A stretch of 64,000 bases of DNA from Jiangella endophytica. GTDB lineage: Bacteria > Actinomycetota > Actinomycetes > Jiangellales > Jiangellaceae. The stretch is from contig NZ_QVAI01000005.1 of assembly GCF_003427025.1 (NCBI RefSeq), positions 310,001 to 374,000 of the forward strand, read 5' to 3'. The notes beneath the pieces were generated by a model, which searched no databases, had not been told where the DNA came from, and was given only the letters and a program-made list of their open reading frames with translations. A program made the position numbers and the translations under genes. Numbering within the stretch: the stretch's first letter is position 1; every line of letters starts with the position of its first letter. Below, one piece after another: positions 48,695 through 55,943 of this stretch.

Positions 48695-48919
48695 TTGTGC
48701 CGGCGCACGTTCGCAGAGTCCACGGCCGCATGGCGCGAGCCGTTCCGCTCCGAATGCGCAGCGGTGTGGGCAGCGCACGGCAGACCGGACCTCCTGCCCG
48801 CCATTTCGCGCCGCGCTGCGGCGACGGAGTTCTACCTATGGTGCAGTTGCCTGTGGCAGTGCTGCGGGCACCGATGGGACAGGTGCGCGTGCGAATGTCC
48901 TGTCGCGGCTGATGCTTGA
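48695..48919 (+). CDS. Possible small Cys-rich protein
   Basis: 74 residues from a TTG start at 48695. The C-terminal third is cysteine-rich (LWCSCLWQCCGHRWDRCACE). Third codon positions are about 70% G/C, as in a weakly adapted coding region. It lies between the pentapeptide-repeat gene start and the next gene, and no ribosome-binding site is convincing. It may be spurious. Confidence 0.3.
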   Translation: MCRRTFAESTAAWREPFRSECAAVWAAHGRPDLLPAISRRAAATEFYLWCSCLWQCCGHRWDRCACECPVAADA

Positions 48920-48960
48920 CAGCGGCAGCCCGCCGAACTGTCCGTGGCGCGGATGTCATC

Positions 48961-49323
48961 ATGGCTGGCGTGAGCCGCGACATCATCGTCCAGGACATAC
49001 CCCCAACCGTCCGCAGCGTTGCGGAGATCCCCGACTCATGGCGACCGGCGCCACTGCCGTTCGGCCACGCGGAGGTCGTCGCCGCCGTGCGGGAACTCGT
49101 GCCCTCCGCGGACTTCACCGACCGCACCTGGGGGCACGTCCTGGTCGGTGGCGCGGACATCGAGATCAATGTTCCTGACCGCCCACAGCTGGACTACTTC
49201 GCACTTCACATCCGCGGTGCGGACGATGACGCCGCCAATCGCTTCGTCGCCCAACTGCTCCAAAGGCTTGGTGTCCGCGCATTCGACGTCGCCTCCGACA
49301 CCGGCATCTTCACCGCCAGCTAG
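48961..49323 (+). CDS. Conserved hypothetical protein
   Basis: 120 residues from ATG 48961. It has an alpha/beta pattern: IIVQDIPPTVRSVAEIPDSW at the N-terminus, then ADIEINVPDRPQLDYFALHI, then RGADDDAANRFVAQLLQRLG and FDVASDTGIF at the end. Proteins with the same block order occur singly in many actinobacteria and proteobacteria and have no assigned role. No ribosome-binding site is obvious. GC content is back to the genome average, so it may have joined the element separately from the AT-rich cargo. Confidence 0.6.
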   Translation: MAGVSRDIIVQDIPPTVRSVAEIPDSWRPAPLPFGHAEVVAAVRELVPSADFTDRTWGHVLVGGADIEINVPDRPQLDYFALHIRGADDDAANRFVAQLLQRLGVRAFDVASDTGIFTAS

Positions 49324-49830
49324 GTGCGCCCGCGGCCGCCGGGATCGATCAGCCTGCAGCCGCCGGACCTAGGAGCCCACCGTCAAGGATCAGCTGATAC
49401 ACGGGTGCCAAGCATCAGCCGCATCTAGACAAGGTGCACGTGCGGATGGGCGTGAAGACTTTCTGTACTCCGTCAAGGCGGCTCGCTCCGCTCGCCGCGC
49501 GGCTCGCCGGCTGCGGGCCCGCGTCGGGCGTGCGGCCTGGCGGCCGGTCCCTCCCGCGGCCCGGCCGGCGGCCGCGGGACATGCAGAAGGCCGGCGACAG
49601 TGGAGTGGTTCCACCATCGCCGGCCAACCGTGAACCGGGCCTTGCTTGTCAGGGGCGTCCCCCTCACGCCGCCATGATCCGGCCTGCACTGCGCGAGTCA
49701 AGGGCACTGCGCTGCGCTCCGTGTCGCTGCGCGATCGACTACGTCGACCCTGGACAGGCTTCGCTTCGGCCTAGGGGCGGCAGTTACGAGGTCGACGCCG
49801 GAGAGCGGGCACGACCCGAGCCACCCCGAG
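49324..49830. other. 507-bp non-coding stretch with a strong hairpin
   Basis: No gene supported. The segment 49589-49625 forms a 9-bp GC stem (GGCCGGCGA/TCGCCGGCC) enclosing a second small stem. Just upstream (49540-49578) GC palindromes cluster (CGGCCGGTCC, GCGGCCCGGCCGGCGGCCGC). It could hold a terminator or an origin-like structure; there is no direct evidence for either. Confidence 0.4.
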
Positions 49831-50154
49831 CTACGCGGCGGGATCGCGGTCGATGAAGCGGCGCAGCTCGTCGGCGTCGGAGATGAGCCGGTTCACCGCG
49901 TCCTTTAACGTGGCGTTCTCCCGAGCCGCCAGGCTGTTCAGCACCCAGCCTCGGATCAGCGCCGACACCGGAAGCTCGGCCTCACGAGCGATCTGCTCGA
50001 TCTTCGCGAACTCCGCCGCCGGCAACCGCACCGACTGCACGACTGACCCGGCCAGGTTCGGGTGCGTCCCCACCGTCCCTTCGGGGTAGGGGTCCTCCCT
50101 GGTGGCCTCGGACTCGTCCTGGATCTCCTTGATCTTGTCTTCGATCCTGCTCAT
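49831..50154 (-). CDS. BrnA-like antitoxin candidate
   Basis: 107 residues. An N-terminal charged helix (RIEDKIKEIQDESEATREDP) is followed by a region that could form a ribbon-helix-helix: SVVQSVRLPAAEFAKIEQIA, EAELPVSALIRGWVLNSLAA. The VRLP...I..IA...P.S.LIR.W pattern is typical of RHH antitoxins of the CopG/BrnA type. It overlaps the upstream toxin gene by ATGA; the toxin-first order is characteristic of brnT-brnA. It should neutralise the toxin and repress the pair. Confidence 0.7.
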   Translation of the reverse strand: MSRIEDKIKEIQDESEATREDPYPEGTVGTHPNLAGSVVQSVRLPAAEFAKIEQIAREAELPVSALIRGWVLNSLAARENATLKDAVNRLISDADELRRFIDRDPAA

Positions 50155-50438
50155 GCTCGCCTCCTTCGCATGTATTCACGCCGGTCGCTGCTGTTCGATG
50201 GCCACCCGTTCGCGCCCCACAGCCAGGACACGGCCGGGTCGCGGACCAGGATCACCGTCAACAGTTCCTCTCTCGACCGGCACAACCCGATGACCCGGAT
50301 GCTGTCGCCGGACTTGCTCTTCGGGTCCGGGTCGAGCACCCATGCCAGCGGGTCGGCCAGCGCCTCGTTTGCCTCCTGAACACTGACCTGGTGGCGGTCC
50401 CACATGTGCGCGGCACCGTGCGTCCAGTCCACATTCAT
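50151..50438 (-). CDS. BrnT-like toxin candidate
   Basis: 95 residues from ATG 50438. The N-terminal WTHGAAHMWDRHQVSVQEAN, the DPLAW strand, DPDPKSKSGDSIRVIGLCRS and a basic tail RREYMRRRR follow the BrnT pattern (RelE-like fold; conserved H near the N-terminus and an Arg/Glu-rich strand). BrnT toxins are ribonucleases that block translation. It is coupled to the antitoxin by ATGA and preceded by a palindromic operator. Placement near the element end suggests a role in maintenance of the AICE. Confidence 0.68.
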   Translation of the reverse strand: MNVDWTHGAAHMWDRHQVSVQEANEALADPLAWVLDPDPKSKSGDSIRVIGLCRSREELLTVILVRDPAVSWLWGANGWPSNSSDRREYMRRRRA

Positions 50439-50451
50439 CTACTACAACCCT

Positions 50452-50463
50452 ACTACGAGTAGT
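50452..50463. promoter_or_regulatory. Palindromic operator before the toxin gene
   Basis: ACTACGAGTAGT is a perfect inverted repeat (ACTAC, GA, GTAGT), 13 bp upstream of the toxin ATG. A further TAGTAG repeat lies between them. This is the expected place for autorepression by the RHH antitoxin. Confidence 0.5.
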
Positions 50464-50471
50464 GACAGTCG

Positions 50472-50789
50472 TCATTCGTCGTTCCGATGCCGTGCCGCGT
50501 CCAGCTCCGTCGCGCGCTCGGCTGCCTCGGTCAGCGCCGACGCGATTTCCGGCACCGACGTGGCGGCGAACAGGTAGCCAGCAGTGGAGGCCCATGGCGT
50601 AGTGACGGTCAGCTCGATACACACCGACGCCCGCGGCTGGACCCGTTGGGCGAGGTTCACTCCGACCAGGCCGCCGCCGCGGATCCCGCCGGGCACCGAT
50701 GCCACGTACTTGCGGTGCACCGTGTGCGTGCCGGTCTCGTCACACCACTTCACCGAACACGCGGCGTTCCGCTCGTTAGCCCCGATCAC
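50472..50789 (-). CDS. AICE hypothetical protein
   Basis: 105 residues. The N-terminal half has CSVKWCDETGTHTVHRKYV, a Cys/His grouping that could bind zinc. The middle VCIELTVTTPWASTAGYLFA is beta-like, and the end is helical (EIASALTEAAERATELDAAR). The start overlaps the upstream gene stop by ATGA, so the two are coupled. No family recognised. Confidence 0.5.
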   Translation of the reverse strand: MIGANERNAACSVKWCDETGTHTVHRKYVASVPGGIRGGGLVGVNLAQRVQPRASVCIELTVTTPWASTAGYLFAATSVPEIASALTEAAERATELDAARHRNDE

Positions 50790-51337
50790 GGCTGACGCTC
50801 CCGCTCGGCGACGTACATCTGCCTGACCTCGTCCAGGGAGGAGCGCAGCTCGGCCAGCCGGTCGGCCAGCTCCGGGATCCCGGACAGGCTCTCGGCGTGC
50901 TCTTCGACCGACGCGGCCGAGCGTTCCAGCGTCTCCAAGTGGACCTCGACCGCCAGTGCACGGGCGGCGGCCCGGTCCAGTCGGCCGCGGAACCCGATGA
51001 CGAGTCCGCCCCAGCGGCGGTAGAGCCGGTCCAGTCGCTCGATGATCTGCTCGTCGGTCATGCCCGGCAGATAGTTCCGCGCGTCGGACAGGAGCGTGGG
51101 AGTCCAGCCGGCCCGTTGAACGATGGTGCCGATGCGGTGCAGCTCGTCCGCCAGCTCATGCGCGTCCGCCGCGGTGAGCCCGAAGTGCGCGTACTCCTCG
51201 GAGCCCTCCGGGCGGATCGTCACATCGATGGTCGGGCCTTCCTCGTCGTGGTACGCGACGATCTCCCCGACGTCGGGATGCACGAACGGTGCACGGGTGA
51301 TGATCTCTCGCTTCTTCGGCTTCGGTACGGTGACCAT
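50786..51337 (-). CDS. AICE hypothetical protein with a coiled-coil-like end
   Basis: 183 residues. It has a basic N-terminus (VPKPKKREIITRAPF), a beta region (GEIVAYHDEEGPTIDVTIRP), the helical LTAADAHELADELHRIGTIV and a long helical C-terminal half with heptad-like Leu/Ala spacing (VHLETLERSAASVEEHAESL). It is the first gene of a leftward pair with the 105-residue protein, followed at a distance by the toxin-antitoxin genes. Short Streptomyces proteins with the DA.ELAD.L.R......A pattern are common in mobile elements, but no function is known. Confidence 0.5.
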   Translation of the reverse strand: MVTVPKPKKREIITRAPFVHPDVGEIVAYHDEEGPTIDVTIRPEGSEEYAHFGLTAADAHELADELHRIGTIVQRAGWTPTLLSDARNYLPGMTDEQIIERLDRLYRRWGGLVIGFRGRLDRAAARALAVEVHLETLERSAASVEEHAESLSGIPELADRLAELRSSLDEVRQMYVAERERQP

Positions 51338-51372
51338 GGGTCTCCTCCTGCTAGTTCAGGGTGGGATCAAGT

Positions 51373-51403
51373 CCCCGGACCGGTGTTGGCGCACCGGCCG
51401 GGG
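51373..51403. repeat. Hairpin in the right end of the AICE
   Basis: A 12-bp GC-rich stem with one bulged A (51373-51385 with 51392-51403) and a 6-nt loop. It is followed by two copies of CGACTACA (51405-51412, 51430-51437). It may be a terminator or accessory recombination site near attR. Confidence 0.4.
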
Positions 51404-51609
51404 GCGACTACAAGGGATGAGGTCACTCCCGACTACAGGAGGGCCACGCGCCCGCCGTCTGACGACCGCGATGCGGCGTGACGCGCAGAAGCCAGCCCGC
51501 CAGATCAGACGGCGCGAGTGGATGGATCGCCGTGCCCCCGGCGTGCCCCAAGGGGCGGATACGGCGGGGGAATCACGGTCAACGGCGGTGACGAACGATA
51601 GATGAACGT

Positions 51610-51667
51610 GCTGGTGAAGGGGTGGACAGGGGCGGGTTCGATCCGCCGACCTTCCGCTTTTCAGGCG
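51610..51667. repeat. attR: 58-bp direct repeat overlapping tRNA-Phe
   Basis: Identical to 37476-37533. Integration here rebuilds the 3' part of the tRNA gene, so the tRNA stays functional. Confidence 0.95.
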
Positions 51668-51695
51668 GACGCTCTTCCAACTGAGCTACCTGTCC
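51623..51695 (-). tRNA. tRNA-Phe (GAA)
   Basis: 73 nt on the minus strand. The acceptor stem is GGACAGG/CCTGTCC, the D-arm GCTC...GAGC, the anticodon stem TCCGC/GCGGA with loop CTGAAAA (anticodon GAA), and the T-arm GGCGG-ATCGAAC-CCGCC, with discriminator A. CCA is not encoded. The 3' portion lies within the attR repeat; the 5' portion is chromosomal. Confidence 0.97.
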
Positions 51696-51757
51696 TTGCG
51701 TTGGCGGGACGAGTTTAGCCGACGCCGCCGCGCGGGCGAAATCGTGCCCGCCGACGC

Positions 51758-53767
51758 TCAGGTCTTCTCGCGGCGGGAGCGTTCGTCGAGCTTGGCGAGG
51801 TAGGTGTTGTAGGCCTCGCGTTCGGCTTCGTCCTCGCCCTCGCGCCGGTCGAAACGCCGCGCCTCGCGCTCGTCCGAGCGATACCACTGGACGAACAGCA
51901 CGCCGATGACCAGCAGCCCGGGCAGTTCGCCGAAGCCCCACGTGATCTGCCCGGCGAGGGTCTGGTCGTCCAGGGTGTTGGGCAGCCAGGTGATCTCGGT
52001 GGCGATCTCGCGGTAGTAGTCGCCGGCGATGAGGCGCGACGACTCCATGAGGGCGAGTCCGAAGACGGCGTGGAAGGACATCGCCAGCAGCTGCAGCACG
52101 ACGCGGGCGGGGAACGGCGGACGTTTGGGCAGCGGGTCGATGCCGATGAGCATTTCGAAGAACAGGTACCCGACGACGAGGAAGTGGGCGCTCATCAGCA
52201 TGTGGCCGGTGTGCGAGCGCATCGCCGACTCGAACAGGCCGGTGAAGTAGACCGTGAACGAGCCGGACACGAACAGCGCCAGCGCCACGAGCGGGTGGGT
52301 CAGCACCCGAGCGACGGGGCTGTTGACGGCGGCGGTGATGGCCTCGCGCGGGCCCAGCTGACCGCGCCGAGCCGGCTTCAGTGCGCGCAGGGCCAGCGTG
52401 ACGGGCCCGCCGAGGACCAGCAGGATCGGGCTCACCATCATGAGGATCATGTGCTGGACCATGTGCACCGACAGCATCACCATGCCGTAGGTCTGCAGCC
52501 CGCTGAGCCCCACGAACGCGACCGTCGCGAGGCCGGTCAGCCAGGCGATGGTCCGCCCGACGGGCCACTTGTCGCCGCGGCGGTACAGCCGCCAGACGCC
52601 GCCCAGGTAGAGCAGCAGAGCGGCCAGGATGCCGAGCGCGAACATCGCGTCCGGGTAGAACTCGGTCACCAGCCGGCCCGGGCTGATCTCGGGCGGGACC
52701 GGGAAACCGATGAGGGTGCGTACGGCGGTGCGCACCTCGGGGATCTCCGGGCCGGGCGGCTCGGTTCGGCTGAGGGCGACGGCGAGGCCGAGCGCCACGG
52801 CCATGATGATGATCTCGCCGACGGCGAGCCGCCGGAACGCGCCCGCCCGGCCCGCCTCCAGCTGCGGCAGCGTGCGGCTGCGGTGCCGCCAGCCGAGCCA
52901 GCCCAGCGCGATCAGCGCGAGCACCTTCCCGAACAGGATCAGTCCGTACGCGGACGTGAACACCTCGGCCAGCGACTCCAGCCGCACCCACGCGTTCAGC
53001 ACGCCGCTGGCCGCCACCATGACGAAGCAGCCCAGCGCGACGGCGGAGAAGGCGCGCGCCACCCGTGGCAGCTCCCGCCCGCGCCGTCCGGCATACCAGG
53101 ACAGCGCCACCAGCCCGCCGACCCACAGCGCCATACCGATCAGGTGCACCAGCAGCGACACCCGTGCGGAATGGTGGTAATCGCCGGACGACGAGTGCCC
53201 GATCAGGCTGAGCGGCACCAGCGTCGCGACGCCGAGGCAGAACAGTGCGATGGCGCCGCCGTGCCCGAGAGTGAGCCGCGCGGCCGGGATGATCGCCAGC
53301 GCGAGCACGACCATCGCCGCATACGCCCGGCCCTGCTCGACCGTCGACGTGTACGAGACGAACGAGTCGCCGGCCAGCGCCTCCGGAAGCGGCCGTCCGA
53401 CCAGGTCGGACAGCGTCAGCAGGTGGACGACGGCGGCGGCGACGGCGAGCACGAGCGCAGACAGCGACGCCGCCCGCAGTGCGTGCAGCGCGTCGCCGCC
53501 GAGCTGGCCCTTGCGCGTCGGCAGCACGACCGCCAGGCCGAGCAGCCCGACGGTGACCGCGCCGGCTCCGTCGAGCACGGCCCGGGCGATCGGCAGCCCC
53601 CATTTGGTGACCTCGCCGGGATCGCCCAGGCCCGGGATGCCGGCCGTGGCGTCGCCGCCGCCGAGCAGCAGCGCGACGATCAGCGTGACCAGGGCGATCC
53701 CGGCCGCCGCCACGCCCCATTGGCGGGTGGGCGGTACGACGTCGGCGGCCGGAGTCGAGGTGTTCAT
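51758..53767 (-). CDS. CopD/CtaG fusion membrane protein (copper import / cytochrome oxidase assembly)
   Basis: 669 residues and about 15 predicted transmembrane helices. The N-terminal ~330 residues are CopD-like (LVHLIGMALWVGGLVAL, the conserved His-containing helix). The C-terminal ~300 residues are a CtaG-like (caa3 assembly) domain with HMVQHMILMMVSPILLVLGGP, and HMLMSAHFLVVGYLFFEMLIGIDP. The fused arrangement is common in actinobacteria. It overlaps the copC gene by ATGA, so it is part of a leftward copper operon ycnI-copC-copD/ctaG. It probably carries copper across the membrane to oxidase assembly. Confidence 0.87.
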   Translation of the reverse strand: MNTSTPAADVVPPTRQWGVAAAGIALVTLIVALLLGGGDATAGIPGLGDPGEVTKWGLPIARAVLDGAGAVTVGLLGLAVVLPTRKGQLGGDALHALRAASLSALVLAVAAAVVHLLTLSDLVGRPLPEALAGDSFVSYTSTVEQGRAYAAMVVLALAIIPAARLTLGHGGAIALFCLGVATLVPLSLIGHSSSGDYHHSARVSLLVHLIGMALWVGGLVALSWYAGRRGRELPRVARAFSAVALGCFVMVAASGVLNAWVRLESLAEVFTSAYGLILFGKVLALIALGWLGWRHRSRTLPQLEAGRAGAFRRLAVGEIIIMAVALGLAVALSRTEPPGPEIPEVRTAVRTLIGFPVPPEISPGRLVTEFYPDAMFALGILAALLLYLGGVWRLYRRGDKWPVGRTIAWLTGLATVAFVGLSGLQTYGMVMLSVHMVQHMILMMVSPILLVLGGPVTLALRALKPARRGQLGPREAITAAVNSPVARVLTHPLVALALFVSGSFTVYFTGLFESAMRSHTGHMLMSAHFLVVGYLFFEMLIGIDPLPKRPPFPARVVLQLLAMSFHAVFGLALMESSRLIAGDYYREIATEITWLPNTLDDQTLAGQITWGFGELPGLLVIGVLFVQWYRSDEREARRFDRREGEDEAEREAYNTYLAKLDERSRREKT

Positions 53768-54432
53768 CAGCTGTCAGTGTCCTCCGCGGTTCCGCGCCGC
53801 CGGCCACCGGCCGCCACGAACGCGAGCACGGCGACGACCACGGCGCCGCCGACGATGAGCAGAACGGTCGCCGTCGAGCCCAGCCCTCCGCCGTCGTCGG
53901 CGGACGACGAGCCGGAGCCGGCGGCCGGGGTGGTCTCGTCCGACGGTTCCTCGGCCGGCGTCTCCGCGGGCGCCGACGGCGTCTCGGACGGTGCCGCGGA
54001 CGGTGTCTCGGACGGCGCCTCGGCCGGCGTCTCCGCAGGTGCTGCCGGTCCCACGCCGCTGACGGTGAAGCCGACGGTGCCCTCGATCGGGTGGCCGTCG
54101 GACGACACGACCCGGTAAGCGATCGTGTAGGCGCCGTCCGGCAGCTGTTGGACGGTCTGGGTGACGGTGTCGCCGGCGGTCTGCGGCGCGCCGTCCTGGA
54201 ACGTGGCGCCGGCCGCGTCGGTGACCGCGACCTGGACGAACTCGCCCGGGATGGCGTTGCTGAAGACCAGCTCGACCGCGGTGAGCGGCGTGCTGACGGT
54301 GCCGCCGTCCTCGGGCGTGCTCGCGACCAGCTGGTCGTGGGCGACCGCGGCGGGGGCGGCGAACAGGGACAGCCCGGCGACCGGGGCCGCGGCCAGCGCC
54401 GCGACCCCGATCAGGCGACGGAGGCTACGCAT
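53767..54432 (-). CDS. CopC-domain copper-binding protein, membrane anchored
   Basis: 221 residues. A signal peptide ends at AAVAHDQLVAS, so the mature protein begins with the copper-ligand His of CopC (AHD). The beta-barrel core includes STPEDGGTVSTPLTAVELVF and YRVVSSDGHPIEGTVGFTV, with a second conserved His. A Pro/Ala/Glu/Thr repeat linker (~120-170) leads to a C-terminal hydrophobic helix and a basic tail. It overlaps the downstream CopD/CtaG gene by ATGA and the upstream YcnI gene by 8 bp. It should bind Cu(II) outside the membrane and hand it on. Confidence 0.9.
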   Translation of the reverse strand: MRSLRRLIGVAALAAAPVAGLSLFAAPAAVAHDQLVASTPEDGGTVSTPLTAVELVFSNAIPGEFVQVAVTDAAGATFQDGAPQTAGDTVTQTVQQLPDGAYTIAYRVVSSDGHPIEGTVGFTVSGVGPAAPAETPAEAPSETPSAAPSETPSAPAETPAEEPSDETTPAAGSGSSSADDGGGLGSTATVLLIVGGAVVVAVLAFVAAGGRRRGTAEDTDS

Positions 54433-55159
54433 TGCGCCGCCGCAGCGCCGCCGCGCCGACACCCACGCCGGCCGCGCCGACGACGAGTCCGCCGATGCCG
54501 ACCCCGCGCGCGAGGTCGTCGGCGCCGTCGCCGTCCGATGCTGCGGCGTCGGTGGACGTCCCACCCTCGTCCGACACGTTCTCGGCCGCCGGCGCGCCGC
54601 CGTGACCGTCCTCACCGGTGGCCTCGACGACCTCCAGCGACGGCGCCGGGCGCTCCGGCTCCTCCTGGCCCTCGACCGTCTCCTCGGCCCAGGCGACGAC
54701 CTCGCCGTCGTCGTAGGTCTGGGTGGCGGGGAGGAAGTACGTGCCGGCCTCGGGGAGCGGGCCGACGGAGATCGCGAACTCGTCGAACTCGCCCGGGCCG
54801 ATGCGCACGCCCGGGTCGGCGGTCCAGGTGACGGCCGTGACCGCCTCCTCGAGCGTCCGGTCGCCGACCTGCACGGGCTCCGGGAAGCGGGTCGTGGTGA
54901 GCTCGGCGGTCCAGCCCGCGTGCGGCTGCACGCGCACCGACGGGATCGGGGTGTCGGCGGGGAGGTCGAGCCGGACCTGCACCGTGCCGGCGGTGTCGGA
55001 CTCGTTCGGCACCCGGACGGTGATCTTGGAGTAGGACCCGGCGGTGTCGACGTCCGGCCGGATGGTGACGTGCGCCGAGGCGGGCCCGGCGAGGACCAGC
55101 CCCAACGCGACGGCGCCACCGGCGGCGAGCCCCGCCCTGGCGAGGGTACGTGTGATCAT
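54425..55159 (-). CDS. YcnI-family (DUF1775) copper-related protein
   Basis: 244 residues. The signal peptide is cleaved at SAHVTI, exposing the conserved N-terminal His of the YcnI copper site (HVTI). The domain continues with VRVPNESDTAGTVQVRLDLP and includes the conserved Trp of AGWTAEL and of AVTWTADPG. Actinobacterial members end in an acidic linker and one transmembrane helix with RRR, as here. Its position upstream of copC and copD supports a role in copper trafficking. It is the first gene of the operon; the next upstream gene begins ~90 bp away on the same strand. Confidence 0.88.
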   Translation of the reverse strand: MITRTLARAGLAAGGAVALGLVLAGPASAHVTIRPDVDTAGSYSKITVRVPNESDTAGTVQVRLDLPADTPIPSVRVQPHAGWTAELTTTRFPEPVQVGDRTLEEAVTAVTWTADPGVRIGPGEFDEFAISVGPLPEAGTYFLPATQTYDDGEVVAWAEETVEGQEEPERPAPSLEVVEATGEDGHGGAPAAENVSDEGGTSTDAAASDGDGADDLARGVGIGGLVVGAAGVGVGAAALRRRNA

Positions 55160-55246
55160 GAATTGCGTCCTTTGTCTCAGTCGTGGAGATACGCGGGAAC
55201 CCGCGGCGCCCGAAGAGCACCGCGTCCCCCGTCGACAGCAGTCGTG

Positions 55247-55798
55247 TCAGCCCAGAACCGGCAGCGCCGGTGGGCCTCTCCACGGTGTCGACCGGACGAG
55301 CAGGACGCTGCGCGGCGCGGCGGCCACGACCTCGGCACCCTCGGCCCGCAGGCGCGCCACGGCGGGCACCGGCGCCGTCAGCAGCCGCCGCACCCGCGTG
55401 AGCAGCACCGTCGCGGACAGCGACGCCAGCGACCACGCGACGCTCTCGGCGCCGGCCAGCAGCACCGTCAGCACCACGGCCGACAGCACGTGCGCCAGCG
55501 CCATGCCCGCGGACGGGACGACGGAGGATTGCGTGGAGTGGTGGCCGTCGAGCGTCAGCAGGACGTGCAGCACCGGCTGGGTGAACACCAGCATCGCCGC
55601 GATCTCGAGCACCGAACGCCGCCGGTCGGCCAGCGCGACGCAGGCGACGCACAGCAGCAGCGCCACCGCGACGAAACCGGGCTGCGTCGTGACATCGCCA
55701 CCGGCGGCCGCGTGGGCCAGCGTCGGCAGCAGCAGACAGGCCGCGGACATGACCAGGCCGCGCGTGACGCGCGCACGACCACGTCCGAGACCAGGCAC
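55247..55798 (-). CDS. Membrane protein of unknown function next to the copper operon
   Basis: 183 residues from a GTG at 55798. About four to five predicted transmembrane helices (VMSAACLLLPTLAHAA, FVAVALLLCVACVALA, MLVFTQPVLHVLLTL, MALAHVLSAVVLTVLL, SLASLSATVLL). LDGHHSTQ, with paired histidines facing out, recalls copper-site proteins found beside ycnI/copC in actinobacteria. No formal family can be assigned. It is separated from the YcnI gene by 87 bp and is likely co-transcribed. Confidence 0.6.
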   Translation of the reverse strand: MPGLGRGRARVTRGLVMSAACLLLPTLAHAAAGGDVTTQPGFVAVALLLCVACVALADRRRSVLEIAAMLVFTQPVLHVLLTLDGHHSTQSSVVPSAGMALAHVLSAVVLTVLLAGAESVAWSLASLSATVLLTRVRRLLTAPVPAVARLRAEGAEVVAAAPRSVLLVRSTPWRGPPALPVLG

Positions 55799-55943
55799 GC
55801 CGTCACTGTACCGAGAAGGTCAAGGCCGCCCTTAGGGGTAGCCCCACCCCAACTGGGGAGATTCCTCCATCGCGCCCGGCCAGGGCTGATTCCTAGGTTC
55901 TTGGTAGGCGCCGGACGAGCGCCACCCGAGAACGGAGAGAGAG

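Larger units (their letters stand above)
37476..51667. mobile_element. Integrated AICE (pSAM2-like) in tRNA-Phe
   Basis: A 14.2-kb element bounded by identical 58-bp direct repeats (37476-37533 and 51610-51667) that match the 3' part of the tRNA-Phe gene plus 13 bp beyond it. It contains the diagnostic AICE set: tyrosine integrase next to one end, excisionase, RepSA-like rolling-circle initiator, one FtsK/SpoIIIE transfer ATPase, small coupled genes and a GntR-type regulator. Cargo occupies about 44.2-51.3 kb. Nothing needed for integration, replication or transfer of this class appears broken, so the element may be active. Confidence 0.9.

Noticed and set aside
49390-49707. Arg/Ala-rich minus-strand frame of ~105 codons
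   Set aside because: Composition is that of non-coding GC-rich DNA with palindromes; no motif, start site or coupling supports it.
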